Positions 44,024 through 53,022 of a stretch of DNA of 64,000 nucleotides are shown here, piece after piece (the first letter of the stretch is position 1; each line of letters starts with the position of its first letter). Location: positions 124,001 to 188,000 of the forward strand of contig JADYYP010000047.1 in assembly GCA_020853575.1 (NCBI GenBank), given 5' to 3'. The notes under the pieces were generated by a model, which saw nothing but the letters and a program-made list of their open reading frames with translations, did not search any database and was not told the DNA's origin. The translations under genes and the position numbers were made by a program. Origin of the DNA: Planctomycetota bacterium. GTDB lineage: Bacteria > Planctomycetota > UBA1135 > GCA-002686595.

Positions 44024-44814
44024 CCCGAGGCACTCTCCGCCGAGCCGCGGACCCGCAATGCCGCTTGGGCGAGCTCTCGCAGCGCGGGCGCCATCGTGAA
44101 GCACTGGCGCGACGACTTCGCGCCGTCGCGCGTCGGAAGTGGAGGCGCGAGGTCGTCGAGCGCGCGAACGAGACCGCGCACTCCGGCAACCGTGCACTTG
44201 CCCCGCAAGCTCTCGAGGTCGTCGCGCGCCTCGAGCGCAATCGCGATGCGCTCGACGGTCGCTCCGGTGTCGATGCCGCTGTCGATCCAGTGAATCGTCA
44301 CGGTCGGCTCGCAGCCGAGCAGCAGGGACCACTCGCAGGCATTCATGCCGCGCACCTCGGGCAAGGGACCGGCGTGCGCATTCAGGACGCGCGCTTCGAC
44401 GGCTGCGAGGAAGCGCTCGCGCAGGATGCCGCCACCGGCATACAGCACGCGCTCGACGCGGGCGGCGCGGGCGAAGGAGCAGGCGCTCTCGCTGTTGAGG
44501 TCCTCGACCGTGCACAGCGCGACGTCGTGCACGCGGCACCACTGCGAGAGCGAGCGCTCTGCGATCGACCGTTCGCGCAGGAACTCCTCCATCGCCGCGT
44601 CGCGGGCGTCCACGTTGCGTGATCCCGCCAAACGCTTCGCGGCATCGAACAACGAGCGCGCTCCGCGCTGGCGGACCCAGGCGCGCACGCGCGCGGCCTG
44701 CAGCGCGCGCACCACGAGCACACCCGCGACCGTGTGGCCCGCGCGGCGCGCGAGCTCGGCCAGCGCGACGGCGTGCAACGCGGCGTCGAAGCCCGCGGTC
44801 ACGAGGACGCGCAC
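44020..44814 (-). CDS. Formyltransferase-fold enzyme (probable sugar N-formyltransferase)
   Basis: 264 residues from the GTG at 44814, chosen because it keeps the first beta strand (VRVLVTAGF). A GTG at 44802 would overlap the upstream stop as GTGA but would lose that strand. The catalytic Asn-His-Asp triad of formyltetrahydrofolate-dependent formyltransferases is visible: LNAHAGPLPEVRGMN and TIHWIDSGIDTG. It lacks the C-terminal tRNA-binding domain of Met-tRNA formyltransferase and lies within the polysaccharide operon. Formylation of an amino sugar in the polymer is therefore the likely role. An acceptor cannot be deduced. Confidence 0.82.
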   Translation of the reverse strand: MRVLVTAGFDAALHAVALAELARRAGHTVAGVLVVRALQAARVRAWVRQRGARSLFDAAKRLAGSRNVDARDAAMEEFLRERSIAERSLSQWCRVHDVALCTVEDLNSESACSFARAARVERVLYAGGGILRERFLAAVEARVLNAHAGPLPEVRGMNACEWSLLLGCEPTVTIHWIDSGIDTGATVERIAIALEARDDLESLRGKCTVAGVRGLVRALDDLAPPLPTRDGAKSSRQCFTMAPALRELAQAALRVRGSAESASG

Positions 44815-45899
44815 GTCAACCTCGCATGCTCGCTGGCGAGCCGCATCGACAGCGCCACCAGCGCGTCGCAGTGGTATTTCGCCGCCCAGTTCGGGTAGCG
44901 CAGGGTCATGTAGCGACCCCAGATCGGCCAAGACCCGGCGACCGCGCCGCGCAGGCCGGCGAGCGGGTGCCGCAGGGTCTGCGTCGCGCACACGCGGTCG
45001 ACCAGCTTGGCGGCGCCGTTGACGATGCGCAGGTCGCGCTCGCGCTCTTCCCACAGGAGCAGGTTGATCGCGGTCTGAGCGTGCCCGGTGAGACACTCGT
45101 AGTCGCCGACAGCGCGCCACTCGCAATCGAGCTCTCCCGGCAAGCGACCGTGGAGCAACTCGGTCTTGCGCAGCATCCGCTCCAGCGCGGGCACCGTCTT
45201 CGCGCCGATGTCGTCCCACGCGCCCAACAAGCGCGAGCATTCGAGCAACCCGCGCAGCGTGTACGCGATGGTGTGCGTGAAGGCGCGCTCCTCGTCGGTG
45301 AAGCCCGAGCGCGAGAACCAACCGTTGCCCCGGGCTCGGGCCAGGATGGTCGCGATGCCGCGCTCGGCGGCTTCGCGCAGCGCATCGTCGCCCGTGGCGC
45401 GCCAGGTCTCCAACATCGGCCACAGCACGTGCGAGTAGTACGAGGGCGTCTCGCTCGCGCGATAGTCGCCGCCCGCCCACAGTCCATTGCGCGCCATGCC
45501 GCTCACGAGCCAGCGCGCGCCGCGGTGCGCGGCATCGACGAACTCGACTCCCGCTCGCGCGCGGTGCAAGGCCGTCAGACCGTCGAGGATCTGGCCCGTG
45601 TTGAACACGCTCGGCTTGGCCGTCTTCTTCGGCGGATACAGTCCGCCATTCCACGAGCCATCCTCGTTCTGGATCGAGCACAGCCAGCGTCCGACGTCGA
45701 GCGCGCGTTCACGCAGCCCGAGCTCGAGCAGCGTCGGTATCGCGTAGCCGGTGGTCTCCGGGTACGGGCGCGACCAGCCGGTCGCCGGCGAGAAGTGCGC
45801 GCACGAGCCACCCCGGCCCTGCTCGATCGAACGCACCAACCAGTCCCCTGTGGCCTCGAGGTGTCGCGTGTAGCGTTCAAGACTCTGCGGCTCACTCAT
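44799..45899 (-). CDS. Alpha/alpha-toroid protein of unknown activity in the polysaccharide operon
   Basis: 366 residues from the ATG at 45899. Helical-hairpin repeats with NG-x-W turns (QNEDGSWNGGLYPPKK, ARNGLWAGGDYRAS, RGNGWFSRSGFTDEE) resemble the prenyltransferase/squalene-cyclase-like toroid or six-hairpin glycosidases. Neither the DXDD motif of terpene cyclases nor a defined glycosidase acid pair is evident. Conserved-looking polar residues (TTGYAIPTLLELG, HTIAYTLRGLLECSRLLG, YHCDALVALSMRL) line what should be the central cavity. Neighbours on both sides are exopolysaccharide genes; it could be a carbohydrate-acting enzyme or a scaffold. Confidence 0.65.
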   Translation of the reverse strand: MSEPQSLERYTRHLEATGDWLVRSIEQGRGGSCAHFSPATGWSRPYPETTGYAIPTLLELGLRERALDVGRWLCSIQNEDGSWNGGLYPPKKTAKPSVFNTGQILDGLTALHRARAGVEFVDAAHRGARWLVSGMARNGLWAGGDYRASETPSYYSHVLWPMLETWRATGDDALREAAERGIATILARARGNGWFSRSGFTDEERAFTHTIAYTLRGLLECSRLLGAWDDIGAKTVPALERMLRKTELLHGRLPGELDCEWRAVGDYECLTGHAQTAINLLLWEERERDLRIVNGAAKLVDRVCATQTLRHPLAGLRGAVAGSWPIWGRYMTLRYPNWAAKYHCDALVALSMRLASEHARLTCASS

Positions 45900-45907
45900 C
45901 GAGCACC

Positions 45908-47080
45908 TCAGGCGCTTGCGGCCAGCGCGGGTCGCTGGGCGGCGAACTCTCGGGCGAGCACGTCGACGATGCGTTCCGCCGCGCGCCCGTCGCCGTAGGG
46001 ATTGCGAGCGCGCGCCATGGCGTCGTACGCCGCGCGCGAGCCGAGCAGCTCCTCGAGCGAGCCCATGATGCGCCGCGGATCGGTGCCCACGAGCCGCGCG
46101 GTGCCGGCTTCGAGCGCCTCGGGGCGCTCGGTGACGTCGCGCATCACCAGCACGGGTTTTCCGAGGGAGGGCGCCTCCTCCTGCACGCCCCCCGAGTCCG
46201 TCAGCACGATGTCGCTGCGGTTCATCAGCCACACGAAGGGCTCGTAGTCGAGCGGGCTCGCCAGCACGACATTGGGCGTCGAGCCCAGGATCTCGCGCAC
46301 AGGGCGCTGAACGTTGGGATTCAAGTGCACCGGGTAGACGAACAGCCAGTCCGCGTGGCGCGCGGCACTGTCGCGGATTGCCGAGCACAGGGCCTCGAAT
46401 GGCGCGCCGAAGTTCTCGCGGCGGTGGCCCGTGACCAGCACGATCGGCCCCGACCAGTGCTCGAGCAGCGCCGCCAACTCGGGCCCGAACTTGGGCTCGT
46501 AGTCGCGGGCCGTGCGCGTCGCGATGCGCTCGCGCATCCACAGCAGGGCATCGATCACCGTGTTGCCGGTGACGTGGACGCCGCGCTCGTCGACCTGCTC
46601 CGCGAGCAAGTGAGCACGCGCCAGCGCGGTCGGAGCGAAGTGCCAGCGCGTGACACGATCGGCGACCAAGCGGTTGAATTCCTCGGGAAAGGGAGCGCGC
46701 AGGTCGCGCGAGCGCAGGCCGGCCTCGACGTGCGCCACGGGGACCTCGCTGTAGAAGGCCGCGATCGAGGCCGCCATGCAGCTGGTGGTGTCGCCGTGCA
46801 CGAGCACGACGTCGGGCCGCTCGCGGCGCAGCACCTCGCGCATGCCCAGCAAGACCCGTGAGGTGACGTCGAACAGGTCCTGTCCCGGCGCCATCACGTT
46901 CAGGTCCGCGTCGGGGACGATGCCGAAGAGTTGCAACGCCGAGTCGAGCATTTGCCGGTGCTGTCCCGTGACGCACACGCGCGACTCGAAGCGTGCATCG
47001 CGCTCCAGGCGCCGCACGACCGGCGCCATCTTGATGGCTTCCGGTCGCGTGCCGAAGACGCTGAGGGCCTTGATCGTCAC
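45908..47080 (-). CDS. wecB: UDP-N-acetylglucosamine 2-epimerase (non-hydrolysing)
   Basis: 390 residues from a GTG at 47080 that overlaps the wecC stop (GTGA). It starts ALSVFGTRPEAIKMAPVV and has HGDTTSCMAASIAAFYS, AHVEAGLRSRDLRAPFPEEF, TGHRRENFGAPFEAL and LTDSGGVQEEAPSLGKPVLV, all hallmarks of WecB. It converts UDP-GlcNAc to UDP-ManNAc. The adjacent wecC product oxidises this to UDP-ManNAcA. Confidence 0.96.
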   Translation of the reverse strand: MTIKALSVFGTRPEAIKMAPVVRRLERDARFESRVCVTGQHRQMLDSALQLFGIVPDADLNVMAPGQDLFDVTSRVLLGMREVLRRERPDVVLVHGDTTSCMAASIAAFYSEVPVAHVEAGLRSRDLRAPFPEEFNRLVADRVTRWHFAPTALARAHLLAEQVDERGVHVTGNTVIDALLWMRERIATRTARDYEPKFGPELAALLEHWSGPIVLVTGHRRENFGAPFEALCSAIRDSAARHADWLFVYPVHLNPNVQRPVREILGSTPNVVLASPLDYEPFVWLMNRSDIVLTDSGGVQEEAPSLGKPVLVMRDVTERPEALEAGTARLVGTDPRRIMGSLEELLGSRAAYDAMARARNPYGDGRAAERIVDVLAREFAAQRPALAASA

Positions 47081-48402
47081 AGGTACAGCCCGCGCGTGTC
47101 GATCAGGAGCTTCTCGTGCAGCGCCTCGCGACGCAGCTTCTTGAAGGGCTTGTGGTCGACCAGCACCAGCACGATGTTGGCCTTCGCCACGGCGTCCTCG
47201 AGTCGCGTCAGCTCGAACTCCGGATGGAACAAGAGGTGCGGCTCGACGATCAGCAGCTCACCCAAGTTGGCGCGTTGGAGCTCGCGCACGATCTCCGCTG
47301 CCGGCGACTCGCGCAGGTCGTCGACATCGGCCTTGAACGACAAGCCCAAGCAAGCGATCACCGGCTCGCGCACCTGGCTCGCGCACTGCCGCACGCGCTC
47401 GATCACCCAGTGCGGCTTGTGATCGTTGACCTCGCGCGCCGCGCGGATCAGCCGGGCGTGACTGGGGTCGCTGGCGACGATGAACCAGGGATCGACCGCG
47501 ATGCAGTGACCGCCGACGCCCGGACCGGGTTGCAGGATGTTGACGCGCGGGTGGCGGTTGGCGAGGCGGATCACCTCCCACACGCTGATGCCGGCGCGCG
47601 CGCAGATCATCGAGAGCTCGTTGGCGAAGGCGATGTTGACGTCGCGGAAGCTGTTCTCGCTGAGCTTGACCATCTCCGCGGAGCGTGAGTCGGTGCCGAT
47701 CACCTCGCCGCGCACGAAGCTCTGGTAGAACTCCAGCGCGACCTCGGTCGAGTTGTCGTTGACGCCGCCGACGATGCGATCGTTCTCGACCAACTCGGTC
47801 AGGATGCGTCCGGGCAACACGCGCTCTGGGCAGTAGGCGACGAACACCTCTTCGCCCACGTTGTGACCGGCCTCGCGCAGGATGCGCGCCACCACCCCAT
47901 CGGTCGTCCCGACGGGGCTGGTCGACTCGAGGATCACCAAGTTGCCCTTGCGCACGACGGGCAGGATCGAACGCGCCGCGGCCTCGACCATGGTCAGGTC
48001 GGGCTGCTTGTCGGCCATGATCGGCGTGGGCACGGCGAGCACGAACACGTCGGCTTCGACGGGCGTGTGGTGCGCCTTCAAGCGTCCGGCTTGCACCGCG
48101 CTCTTGACCAACAGGTCGAGGTCGGGTTCCTCGATGTGGATGCGGCCCGCGTTGATCGTCTCGACCACGTCGGGCGAAACGTCGACGCCGTGCACTTGGC
48201 AGCCCTTGGTGCCGAGCAGCGAGGCCGTCGGGAGCCCGATGTAGCCGAGCCCGACGACGCACACGCGCAGCTCGGGTCCCGTGCGGAAGCTGCGCCGGCG
48301 TTCGCCGGTCGGCGCGCGCTTGCGGATCTGAGTGCGCGACAGGTCAACCTGCGGCGCGCTTGCGTTCGTCGTTGCGTTGGCCGTAGCCGTATCCGTAGCC
48401 AT
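47077..48402 (-). CDS. wecC: UDP-N-acetyl-D-mannosamine dehydrogenase
   Basis: 441 residues counted from the ATG at 48402, which lies inside the end of the upstream tyrosine kinase gene (59-base overlap). An internal start is possible because the first 40 residues are low-complexity. The NAD-binding site is VCVVGLGYIGLPTASLLG; the catalytic Cys lies in GPGVGGHCIAVDPWF; LILESTSPVGTTDGV and CLGLSFKADVDDLRESPA complete the UDP-sugar dehydrogenase pattern. The product supplies UDP-ManNAcA for the polymer. Confidence 0.94.
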   Translation of the reverse strand: MATDTATANATTNASAPQVDLSRTQIRKRAPTGERRRSFRTGPELRVCVVGLGYIGLPTASLLGTKGCQVHGVDVSPDVVETINAGRIHIEEPDLDLLVKSAVQAGRLKAHHTPVEADVFVLAVPTPIMADKQPDLTMVEAAARSILPVVRKGNLVILESTSPVGTTDGVVARILREAGHNVGEEVFVAYCPERVLPGRILTELVENDRIVGGVNDNSTEVALEFYQSFVRGEVIGTDSRSAEMVKLSENSFRDVNIAFANELSMICARAGISVWEVIRLANRHPRVNILQPGPGVGGHCIAVDPWFIVASDPSHARLIRAAREVNDHKPHWVIERVRQCASQVREPVIACLGLSFKADVDDLRESPAAEIVRELQRANLGELLIVEPHLLFHPEFELTRLEDAVAKANIVLVLVDHKPFKKLRREALHEKLLIDTRGLYL

Positions 48403-51145
48403 ATCCGTACTTCCCGTTGGCAAGCGAGGTTCCGACGCCGTTGAGCACGGCGCCGATGAGGTTCGCACCGGTTTGCTTCAAGCGCCGCGCGGCCTCTTCG
48501 ACCACGCGCGCGGAGACCTTGTTGGAGCGCACGAGCAGGATCAGCGCGTCGATCTGCGAGGCGCAGCTCTCGATGTCGGAGACGGCCATCGCCGGCGGCA
48601 CGTCGCACACCACCAAGTCGTATTCGCGCTCGAGCTCGGCCAAGAGCTCGACGAAGGCGCGACTGTCGAGCAGATCGCTGGGACTGGGCGGCTGCTTGCC
48701 GGCGGTGAGCACGTCGACGCGCTCGAACACGTCGCTGCGCACGGCCTCGCGCCAGCTCGTGCGTCCCTCGAGCACGTCGGACAGGCCGGGAGCCAGCTCC
48801 ACTCCAGTGTACTTCTCGATCGACGGACGGCGCATGTCGCAGTCGACCAGCAAGACACGCCGCCCGCTCTTGGCGAAGCTCATCGCCAGCGCCGCGTTGG
48901 TGCTCGACTTGCCTTCGCCCTGCGTGCAACTGGTCACGGCGATTGAGCGGATCTCGCGCTCGCCGCTGAACGCGAACTTCAGGTTGGCGCGCAGCGAGCG
49001 ATAGGCCTCGGCGGTCGCCCCGTCGGGATCGTCGCGCAGCGGCAGGAAGTGCGCTCCAGCGCCGCGCACCTTGTACCGACCGCGGCGGAAGTCAGGGATC
49101 GTGCCCAGCACCGCCAGACGCGTGGCGAGCTCCAGCTCGGCCGAGGTGAAGATGCCGCGTGCGAAGGTCTCCTTGGCGAAGGAGAGTCCCAGCGCCGCCA
49201 ACACCCCGAGCACCAGCCCCAGCGCGACGTGCAGCGGAATCGAGGGCGCGCTGCGCTCGAGCGGCGGCACCGCCAAGTCGATGAACTCGGCGCTGGCGAT
49301 GGTCGAGGCCTTGGTGATCTCGGCCTCTTGCTGCTTGGCGAGCAGCAACTTGACGATCTCGGTGTGCGCCTTGAGCTTGCGCATCGGCTCGGCGATGCGA
49401 CGTTCCTCCGCGGGCAGCGAGCCCAGCGTCCCCTCGATGCGCACGACTTCGTCGAGCAAGGCCGTCTCCGCGCGATCGAAGCCGCCCAGACGGCTGTGCA
49501 GGTGCTCGCCGGTGCGCGCGCGCAAGCTGGCGATCGCTGCGTCGATGCGCGCACGCTCCTCGGCCGGGTACTGGCCGGTGCGTTGGCGATAGTCCTCGAG
49601 CAAGTGCTGCTGCTCCGCGCGCTGTGCTTGCAGCGCGTCGAAACGCGAGGCCACCAGTCCGCGGATGCGCGCCACGGTGGCGCCGATCAGGGCCTTGTTC
49701 TCGATCCGATCGGGGTGCTCCTCGGTCTGCGTTTCGGCGAGCAACGCGGCGCGCGATTCGAGCCCGCCGAGGGTCGAGAGGTACGACTCGAGCAGCGGGT
49801 CGGCGCTGGCCGGAGGGCCGCCGCCCAGGCGCGAGATCGCGGCGCGTTCGTCGCGGTCGATGGCTTCCAAGACCGCTTGCAGTGCGTCGCATTGCAACGC
49901 GCTGGCGTCGAGCGCCTGCTGCAGCTCGAGCTGGTGTTGCTGCAGCATGAGCTTGAACGGGCCCGTGTCGCTGCGCTCCTGGAGCGCGTGCTCGGCGGTG
50001 AGCTTGGCGATGTTCTCGAGGTAGGCCGCTGTGATCGGATCGGCCAGCTCGACCGAGAGCTGCGAGAGCGCGTCCATGTCGCCCGACCCGAGCAGCGCGA
50101 CCGCCTGGCGCGTCGAGATGCGCGACAGCTCGAGCTGCATGCGCTGGGCCTCGAGCTGCGAGAGCTGCTCGATCAGCACCTCGGCGCTCTTCATCATGTT
50201 GATCGCGCGCGGATTGGCACGCTGCAGCTCGACCACTTCGACCTCGGCCTGGTGCAAGAGCTCCAGCTGGTTCTCCAGCGACGACTCGATGAACTCGACG
50301 GTGTGCGAGGCGCGCCGGTTGCCGCGCGTCTCGTTGCGCTGCAGGTAATTGCGGCACAGCGCGTTGGCGGTCTCGGCCGCTCGACGCGGATCGGAGTCGT
50401 CGAAGGTCAGCTCGATCACCCCGGAGTTGCGCTCGGTCTCCCGCGCGCGCGTCGCGTCCATCACGCGCTCGATGGCCTCGTCGCGCGTCAGGCGCCGCAC
50501 CCTGAAGGTGCGGCCGCTCAGGTCGCCCTGGGGCTCGAGCACCAAGGCGCAGCCATCGAGGGCGACGCCCTGCGGCCCGACCTGTCCCTCGACCGGATCG
50601 CGCTCTGAGAACAAGCCCGCGGGGGTGACACGCACGCGTCGCGCGTCGAGGAACTCGACTTCGAGCTCGCGCAGCGAATCGAACTCGTCGGGACAGGTGA
50701 AGCGTGCCAAGAGCCGCGCGGGCAGACGGCCGTCGGGCTCGTCGGAGTGCAGCGCCTCGTCGAGCGGCTTGAGCAGTGGGTCCTCGACCAAGGTGGTCAG
50801 CCCCAAGTGCCGTGCGCGGTCCTCGGCGTCGTCGCTGTGCGCCAAGGACGCGGTCTCCTCCGCGGTCGAGCGCGCGCGCAGGATCTCGATCTGTCCGGCG
50901 GCCTGCGGGGCCTTGCCGAGCATGGCGATCTCGCCCAGGATGCCGGCGGCCTCGGAGTTCTCGTCGAGGATCAGGGTGGCCTTGGCGCGGTAGCTCGGCG
51001 CGCGCAGCGCGAGCACGACGATGCTGAGGATCGCGGACACCGCGACCGTGGTCACGACCAGGCGCGTGTTGCGCCCGAAGAGCTCCCACAGCCCTTCGAG
51101 CGAGAGCTTGTTTTCCTCGCGGCCGGTCTCCGATTGGTGTTGCAC
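48344..51145 (-). CDS. Wzc-like polysaccharide co-polymerase and tyrosine autokinase
   Basis: 933 residues from a GTG at 51145 behind GAGGAG. N-terminal Wzz domain with helix 1 (about 29-47) and a long periplasmic coiled-coil region, helix 2 near 635-656, then a cytoplasmic BY-kinase. The kinase has Walker A CTQGEGKSS (about 740), Walker A' VLLVDCDMRRP and Walker B YDLVVCDVPP. The C-terminus carries a Tyr-Gly alternating cluster (KYGYGYGYGYGQ, about residues 910-921), the expected autophosphorylation site. Cycles of phosphorylation regulate chain length and export. Follows the Wza-like gene and overlaps wecC. Confidence 0.95.
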   Translation of the reverse strand: MQHQSETGREENKLSLEGLWELFGRNTRLVVTTVAVSAILSIVVLALRAPSYRAKATLILDENSEAAGILGEIAMLGKAPQAAGQIEILRARSTAEETASLAHSDDAEDRARHLGLTTLVEDPLLKPLDEALHSDEPDGRLPARLLARFTCPDEFDSLRELEVEFLDARRVRVTPAGLFSERDPVEGQVGPQGVALDGCALVLEPQGDLSGRTFRVRRLTRDEAIERVMDATRARETERNSGVIELTFDDSDPRRAAETANALCRNYLQRNETRGNRRASHTVEFIESSLENQLELLHQAEVEVVELQRANPRAINMMKSAEVLIEQLSQLEAQRMQLELSRISTRQAVALLGSGDMDALSQLSVELADPITAAYLENIAKLTAEHALQERSDTGPFKLMLQQHQLELQQALDASALQCDALQAVLEAIDRDERAAISRLGGGPPASADPLLESYLSTLGGLESRAALLAETQTEEHPDRIENKALIGATVARIRGLVASRFDALQAQRAEQQHLLEDYRQRTGQYPAEERARIDAAIASLRARTGEHLHSRLGGFDRAETALLDEVVRIEGTLGSLPAEERRIAEPMRKLKAHTEIVKLLLAKQQEAEITKASTIASAEFIDLAVPPLERSAPSIPLHVALGLVLGVLAALGLSFAKETFARGIFTSAELELATRLAVLGTIPDFRRGRYKVRGAGAHFLPLRDDPDGATAEAYRSLRANLKFAFSGEREIRSIAVTSCTQGEGKSSTNAALAMSFAKSGRRVLLVDCDMRRPSIEKYTGVELAPGLSDVLEGRTSWREAVRSDVFERVDVLTAGKQPPSPSDLLDSRAFVELLAELEREYDLVVCDVPPAMAVSDIESCASQIDALILLVRSNKVSARVVEEAARRLKQTGANLIGAVLNGVGTSLANGKYGYGYGYGYGQRNDERKRAAG

Positions 51146-51155
51146 GAGCGGCTCC

Positions 51156-51863
51156 TCAGTTGTTGCTTCCGAGTCGGTCGTCGAGCAGCACGATCGTCGC
51201 CGCCGAGGACAGCGAGGACGAGACTCCCTGGAGGTACGGCAGGATCTCGTCGGAGAACTTGCCGGCGTTCGAGCGCCGCACGAACAACACGTCGTCGGAG
51301 CGCAGCGCGAGGAACAGCTGGTCGGTGGGCTCCTCGGCGTCGATCACGGCTACCTCGAGTTGCTCGGGCGTGCCGCGCAGCAGCACGATCTCGGATCGGT
51401 CGGCCTTGGAGGTGAAGCCACCAGCGAGCGCCAGCGCTTGCATGACGTTGAGCGGTCGCTCCAGCTCCAGCGAGCCCGGCCGCGCCACCTCGCCCAACAC
51501 GTAGAAGCGTCGCGCCGAGTGATTGACGATCGAGACGTCGACGCGCGGGTCCTTGACGAACTGCGCGTAGGCCGCGGTGATCGCCAGGCGCGCTTGGCTG
51601 ACCGAGAGCCCGGCCACCTTGACCGGTCCGACCAAGGGCAACGAGAGGTTGCCCTCCATGTCGACGCGTCCGCCGCTCGTGCCCAGGTCGCCGTGGCCGT
51701 ACACGCCGACGCGCACGATGTCCTGCGGACCGAGCGGGAAGGCGGACCAGTCGAGCTCGGTCGAGAGCGTCGAGATCTGTGCGGTCGGAGTGGGCGTCGC
51801 GGGCGTCGACGTACACGCGCTCCCCGCGCACAGCGCGAGGCCCACGGTGAAGAGGTGTTTCAT
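51156..51863 (-). CDS. Wza-like polysaccharide export lipoprotein
   Basis: 235 residues; lipoprotein signal with the acylated Cys at position 17 (LALCAGSAC). The poly-export domain (PQDIVRVGVYGHGDL, VDMEGNLSLPLVGPVKVAG, YAQFVKDPRVDVSI) is followed by an SLBB domain (RRFYVLGEVARPGSLEL, LNVMQALALAGGF) and a C-terminal segment with a hydrophobic stretch. Shorter than E. coli Wza (about 379 residues); it carries one clear SLBB domain. It should form the outer-membrane channel together with the Wzc-like kinase encoded 11 bases downstream. First gene of the minus-strand arm. Confidence 0.92.
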   Translation of the reverse strand: MKHLFTVGLALCAGSACTSTPATPTPTAQISTLSTELDWSAFPLGPQDIVRVGVYGHGDLGTSGGRVDMEGNLSLPLVGPVKVAGLSVSQARLAITAAYAQFVKDPRVDVSIVNHSARRFYVLGEVARPGSLELERPLNVMQALALAGGFTSKADRSEIVLLRGTPEQLEVAVIDAEEPTDQLFLALRSDDVLFVRRSNAGKFSDEILPYLQGVSSSLSSAATIVLLDDRLGSNN

Positions 51864-52007
51864 GCGTGCGGGCTCGATTCGCGGGACTCATCGGCGCGGG
51901 GCGCGCCCGGCTTGCGACCAGGCCAGCGCGCGCGCGGCGCATTCCCAGGCGATGGACGGCCCGCGGCGCGCCTCAGGCGCTCGCGAGCGAACGACGAAAG
52001 GGTGCGC

Positions 52008-52748
52008 ATGGCGACTTGGGTGGTCGGAGACATCCACGGCTGCGCGGACGAGCTCGCGCGGCTCCTCGAGCGCTTGAAGCTCGCGCCCACCGATCGCTTG
52101 GTGTCGGTCGGCGACTTGTTCCACCGCGGCCCCGATTCCAGCGGCGTGATCCGCATCCTGCGCGAAGTGCGGGCGCAGTTCGTGCTCGGCAATCACGAGC
52201 TCGCCGTGCTGCGCCGCATCGGCCTCGCGCCCAGCTCGCTGGCGGCCGAGGATCGCCCGCCGCGACGCAACGAGTTCCCCGAGATCGACGCCGAGGACCT
52301 CGCGGGCGACGGCGGCACGCCCTGCGATGTCGCACCGGAAAACCGCGCGGAGTTGCTGCGCTTCCTGCAGGAGCACGCGGGATTCGTCCTGCGCCACGCT
52401 CGGATCGAAGGCGCGGGCGAGACGCGCGACGGTCTGGAGTGGTGCGTGGTCCACGCCGGCCGCGTGCCGGGAGTCGCGCTCGAACGCAACTCGATCCGCG
52501 ACCTGACCTCGCTGCGCAGGCTCGCGACACGCGGACAGCCTTGGTGGTACGAGGAGTACCAGGGGCCCGAGCTGGTGTTGTTCGGGCACACGCCGAGCGC
52601 CATGCCGCGCGTGCACTCGTGGCGGGGCCAGACGCTGGCGATCGGGCTGGACACCGGCTGCGTCTACGGCGGCAAATTGACCGCTTACAGCCCCGAGTTC
52701 GACGAGTTCCGCTCGGTCAACGCGGCGCGCGCCTACGTTCGAGCCTGA
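52008..52748 (+). CDS. Metallophosphoesterase of the Ser/Thr phosphatase/ApaH type
   Basis: 246 residues from the ATG at 52008 with AAAGG seven bases upstream. The motifs of the binuclear metallophosphatases appear in order: VVGDIHGCADELARLLE (D-x-H), VGDLFHRGPDSSGV (GD), FVLGNHELAVL (GNHE), WCVVHAG and LVLFGHTPSAMPRV (GH). Family members dephosphorylate phosphoproteins or split diadenosine tetraphosphate. A phosphoprotein phosphatase partner for the Wzc-like kinase is only a positional guess, since it is transcribed divergently. Confidence 0.9.
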   Translation: MATWVVGDIHGCADELARLLERLKLAPTDRLVSVGDLFHRGPDSSGVIRILREVRAQFVLGNHELAVLRRIGLAPSSLAAEDRPPRRNEFPEIDAEDLAGDGGTPCDVAPENRAELLRFLQEHAGFVLRHARIEGAGETRDGLEWCVVHAGRVPGVALERNSIRDLTSLRRLATRGQPWWYEEYQGPELVLFGHTPSAMPRVHSWRGQTLAIGLDTGCVYGGKLTAYSPEFDEFRSVNAARAYVRA

Positions 52749-53022
52749 GCGCTCCGCCCGAGCAAGCTCGACCACGGAAGGCAAGGGTAGGCGCGTAAGA
52801 GCTCGGTGCGTGAGCGGCGCGCGAACGATGCTGGGCGCACGGGAATTTCTCCCCCGCCGCGCGCTCCCACCGGCAAACTGAGCGCACTCCGATGTCGCCC
52901 AGGGCGCGAGCTCGTGCAGTGCTCGCCGCGCCAGACGCCCATGCTGGCCGAGCGGGAGAGCCCAGGCATCCTGCGCGACGCTCGAGCGCTGTCCCCGCAT
53001 CCACAACCGAGGTTTCCACTCC

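Noticed and set aside
48362-48412. The alternating TAC/GGC stretch as a microsatellite or CRISPR-like repeat
   Set aside because: It is in frame as Tyr-Gly codons at the exact place where BY-kinases carry their Tyr cluster; there are no spacers or repeat units.
33704-51863. Possible exosortase/PEP-CTERM polysaccharide system (AsnB and heparinase-type genes occur in such loci)
   Set aside because: No exosortase gene and no PEP-CTERM-type tail (PEP motif, membrane helix, basic end) was found on any exported protein; the shared C-terminal module has no membrane helix.
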